Below are positions 7,758 to 12,187 of a stretch of 12,187 nt of DNA, in pieces. Both the position numbers and the translations under genes were made by a program. This DNA is from Flavobacteriaceae bacterium UBA5544 (GTDB taxonomy: Bacteria > Bacteroidota > Bacteroidia > Flavobacteriales > Flavobacteriaceae). Where the stretch lies: positions 1 to 12,187 of the forward strand of contig DINI01000025.1 of NCBI GenBank assembly GCA_002426755.1. Direction: 5' to 3'. Under the pieces are notes generated by a model. It searched no databases. It had not been told where the DNA came from and was given only the letters and a program-made list of their open reading frames with translations. The stretch's first letter is position 1. Each line of letters starts with the position of its first letter.

Positions 7758-7874
7758 TTATTGGGGTTTAAACATCAAGAGCAATAGAATTGCAATTGCA
7801 GTTGTTAACACTCCCAATACGAAATAATACCTAAAGTTTCTCATCGTTTCTATCATTAAATTCTGTCTTTTCAT
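7758..7874 (-). CDS. 38-aa single-pass membrane protein
   Basis: This short gene has its ATG at 7874-7872 and TAA at 7760-7758. The first residues, MKRQNLMIETMRNFRYY, are basic and polar. A single hydrophobic segment follows (FVLGVLTTAIAILLLLMF, residues 18-35), then a KPQ tail. The charge pattern predicts an inner-membrane segment with the basic N-terminus in the cytoplasm. There is no signal-peptidase site or lipobox. It lies 20 bp downstream of the 130-aa gene on the same strand, matching the spacing of its neighbours. It is too short for most gene finders. Coding status rests on composition and position; internal starts at M7 or M11 are possible. Function is unknown. Confidence 0.6.
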   Translation of the reverse strand: MKRQNLMIETMRNFRYYFVLGVLTTAIAILLLLMFKPQ

Positions 7875-7894
7875 CTTCGTTTCGATTATAAAAA

Positions 7895-8287
7895 TTAATA
7901 GTCCTGTAAAGCACCATCATATAAATTGTCTTTTAGCTTTTGATATCGTGTCAAATGATACTGATAACTTTTGCGAAGACGTTCGTACTCTCCCAAATAA
8001 GCCATGTCACACTGAATATCCTCACATTCCATCGCTTTGCTATATATATTGGAATACTTCAAAACGGTTTCATAAAGCTGTTGATTTGCCTCTTTTCGTT
8101 TTGAAAAAAGTAACAATACGCGTTCGGGTAACTCGTTCTCTGGAATGGATTGTGCATACAAGTTCAATAACTTATCGATTTCCTTGTCGATATATTGAAG
8201 TTGATTAATCCATCCCTTTAGCTCTATGGAATTGTATTTGTGTACCACATCTACATCGGTATCATGATTATAAATCTTATGTGTCAT
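7895..8287 (-). CDS. Small helical protein of unknown function (130 aa)
   Basis: Not recognised as a named family. It has 130 residues, is soluble, and is rich in Glu, Lys, Tyr and Leu with long predicted helices at about 20-46, 53-86 and 90-124. There is no signal peptide. W26, L30, E36 and L40 have the same spacing as W31, L35, E41 and L45 of the 133-aa protein encoded further down the run, and the last helices also align, so the two look like divergent paralogs. C88 and C93 lie in MECEDIQCD; the pair is not matched in the other protein. The gene begins 12 bp after the Rnk-like gene and ends 20 bp before the 38-aa gene, consistent with one transcript. Function is unknown. Confidence 0.75.
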   Translation of the reverse strand: MTHKIYNHDTDVDVVHKYNSIELKGWINQLQYIDKEIDKLLNLYAQSIPENELPERVLLLFSKRKEANQQLYETVLKYSNIYSKAMECEDIQCDMAYLGEYERLRKSYQYHLTRYQKLKDNLYDGALQDY

Positions 8288-8299
8288 AATTACTATTTT

Positions 8300-8719
8300 T
8301 TAAATGAGTACATCCAAGTTTTTATCTTGTATTTGCTGAACAACCTCAATGACTTTGAGTTCCTTCATTCCAGTTGGGAAATCCCATCGGACAATGTCGT
8401 CTACCGCATATCCATACAAAGCTGCTCCCATCGGTGTCAAGATTGAAATCTTGTTGTTTTTGAAATCTTTTTCTGCAGGTTGAACGATTTGTATGGTACG
8501 TTCCCAATCATTGCCTGATGTCACCGTGACTATACTGTTCAATCGGACCACGTCATCTGGCATTTCTTCTTCATCAATGATATGTGCCGTTTTTAATTCT
8601 TCGGCAAATTTTGTCAAGGATTTCTGGATGGTATGGTCTCCTGCATATCCTGAAATATTGAGAATGCGCTTAATGTACACATACTCTTTTTTTTCTAAAA
8701 TCAAACTTCCGTACTTCAT
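8300..8719 (-). CDS. GreA/GreB C-terminal-domain protein, Rnk-like
   Basis: This 139-aa protein contains a short N-terminal helical region (about 1-50) and a GreA/GreB C-terminal FKBP-like domain (about 54-130). The pattern PDDVVRLNS (54-62), then PAEKDF, ILTPMGAALYGYAVDDIVRWDFPTG and a final VIEV strand is typical of Rnk and related factors that bind RNA polymerase in the secondary channel. The N-terminal part is much too short for the full GreA coiled coil, so transcript-cleavage stimulation is not expected. Competition with Gre factors, as described for Rnk, is the nearest known role. It starts 11 bp after the glutamate dehydrogenase stop and precedes the 130-aa gene by 12 bp. The domain assignment is firm; the exact role is inferred. 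Confidence 0.88.
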   Translation of the reverse strand: MKYGSLILEKKEYVYIKRILNISGYAGDHTIQKSLTKFAEELKTAHIIDEEEMPDDVVRLNSIVTVTSGNDWERTIQIVQPAEKDFKNNKISILTPMGAALYGYAVDDIVRWDFPTGMKELKVIEVVQQIQDKNLDVLI

Positions 8720-8730
8720 GGTATTAATAT

Positions 8731-10086
8731 TTATGGGAAAATCCCGCGTTGTATATAAGCTTTTTCTATTCGCGCAATTGCTATACAGTAAGCTGCTGTT
8801 CGCATATCGATGCCTTCTTTTTGAGCGTAATCTGAAACTTTCTCAAAAGAATTTTTCATTTTTCTGTCCAATTTTTCTATGACATCTTCCATATGCCATA
8901 TTTCACCGTTTCGATTTTGAAGCCATTCAAAATAACTGGCAATCACACCTCCTGAATTGCACAAAATATCTGGAATAATGGTCACTCCCTGTCGCAGTAG
9001 TACTTTTTCTCCCTCTACATTCGTCGGCCCATTGGCACCTTCAGCAATCAATCTTGCCTTAATGAGATGTGCATTTTTCTCTGTAATTTGATTGCCCAAA
9101 GCTGCTGGAATGCAGATGTCGCATTCTAAAGCGAAGAAATTGTCTTTTTCTACTTCATTAGCTTCTGGGAAACCTACCAAACTGCCCTTATTGGCTTTGG
9201 TGTAATTGAACAGGTCTTCAACCGTAATTCCTTTAGTGTTTTCTATGGTTCCAAATGCATCCTGTACCCCCACCATAATCGCTCCTTCTTGCTCTAAAAA
9301 ATGAGCTGCCCAGTAACCAACATTTCCAAAACCTTGAACGATGAAGGTTTTGTCTTTAAGGGTTTCGTTATTACGCTCTGCCCAGAATTTAATGGTCAAA
9401 AACACACCATATCCTGTAGCTCTGTCACGTCCTTCCAGTCCTCCACTTCCAGCTGGCTTGCCTGTAACGACATGCTGATTTGCGGTACGTTCAGCAGGTG
9501 GACGTGTACTCATATACGTATCCGCAATCCATGCCATGGTTTGGTCATTGGTATTGACGTCTGGAGCTGGAATGTCATGCTCTGGACCAATATTATCAGC
9601 TAAAGCAAACGTGAAACGTCTTGTAATACGCTCTAATTCTGATTTTGAATATTTGGAAGGGTCTATTTGAATGCCACCTTTTCCGCCACCATAAGGCAAA
9701 CCTGCCAAAGATGTTTTCCAGGTCATCCACATGGCCAATGCTCTTGCGGCATCAATATCCACCGTTGGGTGGTAACGCAGCCCACCTTTATAAGGCCCTA
9801 AAGCGTTGTTGTGCTGAACACGATAGCCTTGGAAAATCTCAACTTCGCCGTTATCCATCTTCACAGGGAAATTCACAATGATTTCGTTATTGGTTATGCT
9901 CAAAATCTTGCGGATGCTTGGATGCAAACCGATTTGGTCTGCTGCACTGTTGAATTGTTCCAGTACGTTTTCCACCATGCCTTTGGCATTTTTCTTGGCT
10001 GCTTTTTTTACTTCTTTGGTGAGTGTCATTTCCATTGTGTTTGAATTGTTCTTTATACGTTTTGAATTGTTTTGTATTGTTTCCAT
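8731..10086 (-). CDS. Glutamate dehydrogenase (Glu/Leu/Phe/Val dehydrogenase family)
   Basis: This cytosolic enzyme interconverts glutamate with 2-oxoglutarate and ammonium using NAD(P). Active-site residues are intact by comparison with clostridial GDH: K100 in GPYKGG and K124 in TWKTSLAG (substrate carboxylates), K136 in GGGKGG (catalytic), D176 in PAPDVNT (catalytic) and S378 in CNSGGV. The Rossmann loop is GFGNVG at 252-257. An Asp at 276, near the end of the next strand, would fit NAD preference, but this is not decisive. The length is 451 aa from the ATG at 10086, some 20 longer than RocG/GudB-type enzymes, owing to an Asn/Lys-rich leader. ATGs at M18 (10035) and M20 (10029) are credible alternative starts, and the sequence around M1 is repeated around M18. 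It is the third gene after the sigma-54 promoter and the only recognisable metabolic enzyme in the run. Confidence 0.95.
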   Translation of the reverse strand: METIQNNSKRIKNNSNTMEMTLTKEVKKAAKKNAKGMVENVLEQFNSAADQIGLHPSIRKILSITNNEIIVNFPVKMDNGEVEIFQGYRVQHNNALGPYKGGLRYHPTVDIDAARALAMWMTWKTSLAGLPYGGGKGGIQIDPSKYSKSELERITRRFTFALADNIGPEHDIPAPDVNTNDQTMAWIADTYMSTRPPAERTANQHVVTGKPAGSGGLEGRDRATGYGVFLTIKFWAERNNETLKDKTFIVQGFGNVGYWAAHFLEQEGAIMVGVQDAFGTIENTKGITVEDLFNYTKANKGSLVGFPEANEVEKDNFFALECDICIPAALGNQITEKNAHLIKARLIAEGANGPTNVEGEKVLLRQGVTIIPDILCNSGGVIASYFEWLQNRNGEIWHMEDVIEKLDRKMKNSFEKVSDYAQKEGIDMRTAAYCIAIARIEKAYIQRGIFP

Positions 10087-10110
10087 TGTTTTGGGACAAA
10101 AATGTTAGTA

Positions 10111-10257
10111 TTAAAATATTGCTGTTGCCAATCGCTTTCTGTTTAGGTTACTTCTATTTGAGAATTTGAATGGACTGGTTCTAATGGTTTCGAACTTTAA
10201 TGTATTTGTTGTTGGTTTTTTATCCATCAACATTTTTTTTGCTGATTTAAAAATCAT
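10111..10257 (-). CDS. 48-aa basic protein, hypothetical
   Basis: A short open frame runs from ATG 10257-10255 to TAA 10113-10111. It encodes 48 residues with about 12 Lys/Arg against two acidic residues (D12, E23). The C-terminal part reads TSPFKFSNRSNLNRKRLATA. There is no membrane segment or cysteine. It lies 15 bp after the four-Cys gene and 24 bp before the dehydrogenase start, fitting neatly between them. Possible later starts are M9 (10233) and M11 (10227). The strong positive charge could allow nucleic-acid binding, but no known fold is recognised. An alternative is that this is simply the spacer ahead of the dehydrogenase that happens to be open. Confidence 0.45.
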   Translation of the reverse strand: MIFKSAKKMLMDKKPTTNTLKFETIRTSPFKFSNRSNLNRKRLATAIF

Positions 10258-10272
10258 TTCTTTTGTTTTATT

Positions 10273-10440
10273 TTAAACCAATTCCAGTTGACGGACTGGC
10301 TCTATGGCTTGTATTATAGTTGTTTCGGTTTGTGCTTCGTCATAATCACTGCACGACCATACTTTTTCTTTCATTTCGGTTAGCACACAATAGTTGACGT
10401 GTGCACACGTCGGACAGATATTAAATGAATTTGTTGTCAT
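10273..10440 (-). CDS. 55-aa four-cysteine small protein (putative metal-binding)
   Basis: A short gene with ATG at 10440-10438 and TAA at 10275-10273. Four cysteines lie in the first 30 residues: C9 and C12 (NICPTCAH), C18 (NYCVLT) and C30 (VWSCSDYDE), plus H14. The C-x2-C-x5-C-x11-C spacing suggests a small zinc- or iron-binding knuckle. From memory, similar short proteins with a CVLT...WSCS(E/D) pattern occur in flavobacteria without known function. The C-terminal half (residues 35-55) is polar with no motif. It is the first gene downstream of the sigma-54 promoter, whose predicted transcript start is about 22 nt ahead of the ATG. Cysteine pattern and promoter spacing support it being real. 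Confidence 0.7.
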   Translation of the reverse strand: MTTNSFNICPTCAHVNYCVLTEMKEKVWSCSDYDEAQTETTIIQAIEPVRQLELV

Positions 10441-10472
10441 AGGTTATCAATATTAATGTTCAATACCCTATT

Positions 10473-10488
10473 GGCAATCGATGTGCCA
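10473..10488 (-). promoter_or_regulatory. Sigma-54 (RpoN) promoter for the glutamate dehydrogenase gene run
   Basis: On the minus strand the sequence reads TGGCACATCGATTGCC. The RpoN consensus is TGGCACG-N4-TTGC(A/T). The invariant GG (-25/-24) at 10487-10486 and GC (-13/-12) at 10475-10474 have exactly the right spacing, and only the seventh and final bases differ from consensus. The predicted start is near 10462, about 22 nt before the ATG at 10440. A second TGGCACG (10498-10492) lies 10 bp upstream but has no correctly placed TTGC. The preceding gene encodes a sigma-54 activator, which strengthens the call. Confidence 0.85.
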
Positions 10489-10518
10489 TGACGTGCCACA
10501 AAATGACAAGAAACGCTA

Positions 10519-10541
10519 AAACCCTTACAGCATAAGGGTTT
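10519..10541. promoter_or_regulatory. Perfect 9-bp-arm dyad upstream of the sigma-54 promoter (enhancer or terminator)
   Basis: AAACCCTTA (10519-10527) and TAAGGGTTT (10533-10541) are exact inverted repeats around a 5-nt centre. CGC/GCG (10514-10516 and 10542-10544) extends the symmetry across a 2-nt bulge. Its centre is about 43 bp upstream of the -24 element, near -68 from the predicted start, a position where a sigma-54 activator can bind. As RNA on the minus strand it is followed by TTAGCGTTTCTTG, so it could also terminate the regulator transcript. Both roles are possible. Confidence 0.55.
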
Positions 10542-10588
10542 GCGAAATTTTGAGAATAAAAAAGAAACTAATTAAGTGGAACAAAATT

Positions 10589-10600
10589 ACCCAGTTGGGT
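10589..10600. promoter_or_regulatory. ACCCA-GT-TGGGT dyad, terminator of the regulator gene or second activator site
   Basis: The arms ACCCA (10589-10593) and TGGGT (10596-10600), flanked by T and A, give a 6-bp symmetry 39 bp after the regulator stop codon. On the minus strand it reads TACCC-AACT-GGGTA followed by ATTTTGTT, which resembles a short intrinsic terminator. It shares ACCC...GGGT with the dyad at 10519-10541, and the two centres are about 64 bp apart, close to six helical turns. Confidence 0.4.
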
Positions 10601-10638
10601 ATATATGTATCAATAAGATAGTGGAATTCGACATCAAT

Positions 10639-11976
10639 TTATTCGGAAAGTTTTTGTCGAATTGTTTTGCGGTCTATCTGAAGAATTTCAGCCGCTTTGG
10701 TTTTGTTGTTGTCGGTGGCTCGCAATACCTTTTCGATATACTGCTTTTCCATGACCTTAAGTGGCACTAACGCTTCAGAAGAAAAATTGATGGTATGTTT
10801 TAAATGGTCTGGTAAATGTTCGACCTCAATAATTTTATCGCACATTATGACGGCACGCTGAATGACGTTTTCCAATTCCCTTATATTTCCTGGCCAATCG
10901 TAGCGTTCTAAAATTGCCAAAGCTTCAGGGGTGATTTTTACAAATCTATCCTTGTACTCAACGCCATATTTAAATAGGAATTTATCCACCAATAATTTGA
11001 TATCCTCTTTTCGTTCTCGTAAAGGCGCCACGTCGATTTCAACAACGGTCAACCGATAATATAAATCTTCTCGAAAGCGTTGCTTTTTTATCATCTCCCT
11101 CAAATCGCTATTGGTCGCAGCAATGATACGCACGTCGATTTGTTCTGCTTTAGTTGCCCCAACCCTTACCACTTCTTTTTCCTGAAGCACTCGTAACAAT
11201 CTTGATTGCACAGGCAATGATGCATTTCCTATTTCATCCAGAAAAATAGTGCCACCATCCGCTGCCTGAAAAAAACCTTCTCTATTTGTTTCAGCACCAG
11301 TAAAAGCGCCTTTTAAATACCCAAATAATTCAGCTTCCAACAAATTTTCTGGAATGGCGCCACAGTTCACCGCAATAAACGGGGCTCTCGAAAATTTGCC
11401 CTGATAATGTATGGCTCGAGCGACCAACTCCTTTCCTGTACCACTTTCGCCTTTGATAAAAATGGTTGCTTTATTGTCTTTGACGCGTTCAATGACTTGT
11501 ATGACTTCATTGATTTTTTCTGAATTGCCAATGATTTCGCCATAAGAATTATTTTTCCCTTCAGAACTCTCCTTTGTTTGGTTTTGATTTTCCTTTGAAG
11601 TCGAAACGGATTTATCAATCGCTGATTTTAGCTCATCTTTTGTAAATGGTTTGGTCAAATAATCAACCACTCCAGATTTAATGGCAGCCAAAGACCCTTG
11701 AACAGATGGATAGCCTGTGACTACCAATTTCGGAAGTTTTGGATAATGTTCAGACACGAACTGTATGAGTTCGAAGCCATCCACTTCGGGCATTTTTAGG
11801 TCTGTAATCAATAAATCGATATGTGTATCCCTTAAAATGGTCACCGCTTCTTTGACGGAAATCGCTTTGAACACATGGTAATTCCATGATTGCAAATGGC
11901 GCTGCAACAGTTCTAGAATGTTTACATCGTCATCCACAATAAGTATGTTTTCCTTGCGTAGTTGCATCTGTGACAT
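10639..11976 (-). CDS. Sigma-54-dependent response regulator, NtrC family
   Basis: This 445-aa transcription activator works with RpoN. The receiver domain (about 9-124) has acidic residues D15-D17, phospho-acceptor D59 in LLITDLKMP, switch T87 and K109 in YLTKPF. A Gln/Lys/Ser/Asn-rich linker (125-145) leads to the AAA+ domain. There, Walker A is GESGTGKE (176-183), the sigma-54-contacting GAFTGA loop is 223-228 and Walker B is TIFLDE (243-248). The arginine-finger region RFREDLYYRL follows. A Fis-type helix-turn-helix closes the protein (NKTKAAEILQIDRKTIRQKL). All hallmark residues are present, so it should be active. The start ATG at 11976 overlaps the kinase stop by one base (TAATG); M4 is an alternative start. 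A sigma-54 promoter lies 151 bp beyond its stop codon, so the adjacent gene run is its most likely target. Confidence 0.95.
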   Translation of the reverse strand: MSQMQLRKENILIVDDDVNILELLQRHLQSWNYHVFKAISVKEAVTILRDTHIDLLITDLKMPEVDGFELIQFVSEHYPKLPKLVVTGYPSVQGSLAAIKSGVVDYLTKPFTKDELKSAIDKSVSTSKENQNQTKESSEGKNNSYGEIIGNSEKINEVIQVIERVKDNKATIFIKGESGTGKELVARAIHYQGKFSRAPFIAVNCGAIPENLLEAELFGYLKGAFTGAETNREGFFQAADGGTIFLDEIGNASLPVQSRLLRVLQEKEVVRVGATKAEQIDVRIIAATNSDLREMIKKQRFREDLYYRLTVVEIDVAPLRERKEDIKLLVDKFLFKYGVEYKDRFVKITPEALAILERYDWPGNIRELENVIQRAVIMCDKIIEVEHLPDHLKHTINFSSEALVPLKVMEKQYIEKVLRATDNNKTKAAEILQIDRKTIRQKLSE

Positions 11977-12187
11977 TAATCTTTTGGAAGTGTCACCGTA
12001 AAGATAGCACCTTTTTTGACGTTATTTTCGGCAGTGATGGTTCCTTTGTGGGAAGCGACGATGCCATGAACGACGCTCAAGCCAAGTCCGGAACCATCTC
12101 CAATGGGTTTTGTAGTGAAAAATGGTTCAAATACCTTATCAATATCCTTTATATCAAAGCCTTTTCCTTCATCAGAAATTTTAAGAA
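11976..12187 (-). CDS. Sensor histidine kinase, C-terminal ATPase end (partial)
   Basis: Only the last 70 codons are in the window; the rest lies beyond the right edge. The visible part is the end of the HATPase_c domain. It has the G1 box DEGKGF, the F box VFEPFFTTK, the G2 box GSGLGLSVVHG and the final strand IFTVTLPKD, then TAA at 11978-11976. The FEPFFTTK...GLGLS form is typical of NtrB-type kinases that pair with NtrC-family regulators. The stop overlaps the regulator start by one base, so the two are translationally coupled and very likely a cognate pair. The sensor domain and the phosphorylated histidine are not visible. Confidence 0.93.
   Translation of the reverse strand, partial: LKISDEGKGFDIKDIDKVFEPFFTTKPIGDGSGLGLSVVHGIVASHKGTITAENNVKKGAIFTVTLPKD

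Noticed and set aside
8493..8882. 129-codon plus-strand open frame
   Set aside because: Antisense to the Rnk-like and GDH genes, which have clear conserved motifs. The antisense product has no recognisable features.
10492..10498. Second TGGCACG as an independent sigma-54 promoter
   Set aside because: The TTGC element is not at the required distance; only the copy at 10482-10488 has correct -24/-12 spacing.
1..12187. CRISPR arrays, tRNA or rRNA genes, insertion sequences, integrases
   Set aside because: No regularly spaced repeats, cloverleaf-like segments, transposase motifs or terminal inverted repeats were seen by reading both strands.

Overview
All supported genes lie on the minus strand, so transcription runs right to left. 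The window suggests a member of the Bacteroidetes, most likely a flavobacterium. The reasons are an AT-rich sequence, no obvious Shine-Dalgarno sites, a TTG-N19-TAnnTTT-like promoter, and several small proteins of a style seen in that group. This is inferred from style; no marker gene is present.

Region A (right edge to about 10460) is regulatory. It holds the C-terminus of a histidine kinase, then a complete NtrC-type sigma-54-activating response regulator (10639-11976), joined by a TAATG overlap. The 198-bp gap downstream carries two dyad symmetries (10519-10541 and 10589-10600) and a near-perfect sigma-54 promoter on the minus strand (TGGCACA-N4-TTGC, 10473-10488). That promoter lies about 22 nt upstream of the next start codon.

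Region B (10440 to 6046) is a tightly packed run of nine genes. Three of them are below the usual size cut-off: a 55-aa four-cysteine protein, a 48-aa basic protein and a 38-aa single-pass membrane protein. The order is Cys protein, basic protein, glutamate dehydrogenase, Rnk/GreA-C-type factor, 130-aa helical protein, 38-aa membrane protein, a hairpin that may be a partial terminator, a 102-aa protein, a 133-aa helical protein and a tandem UspA protein. The 130-aa and 133-aa proteins look like divergent paralogs. The best reading is a two-component, sigma-54-controlled metabolic and stress regulon built around glutamate dehydrogenase.

Region C (6045 to 5602) is a 444-bp AT-rich intergenic region. 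It contains four ATAAGG/CCTTAT hexamers in alternating orientation, which may be operator sites.

Region D (5595 to 1) is a tripartite efflux operon in the order outer-membrane factor, membrane-fusion lipoprotein, RND permease. It is followed by the receiver domain of a response regulator that runs off the left edge. The efflux genes overlap or nearly touch. A weak promoter may lie between the permease and the regulator.
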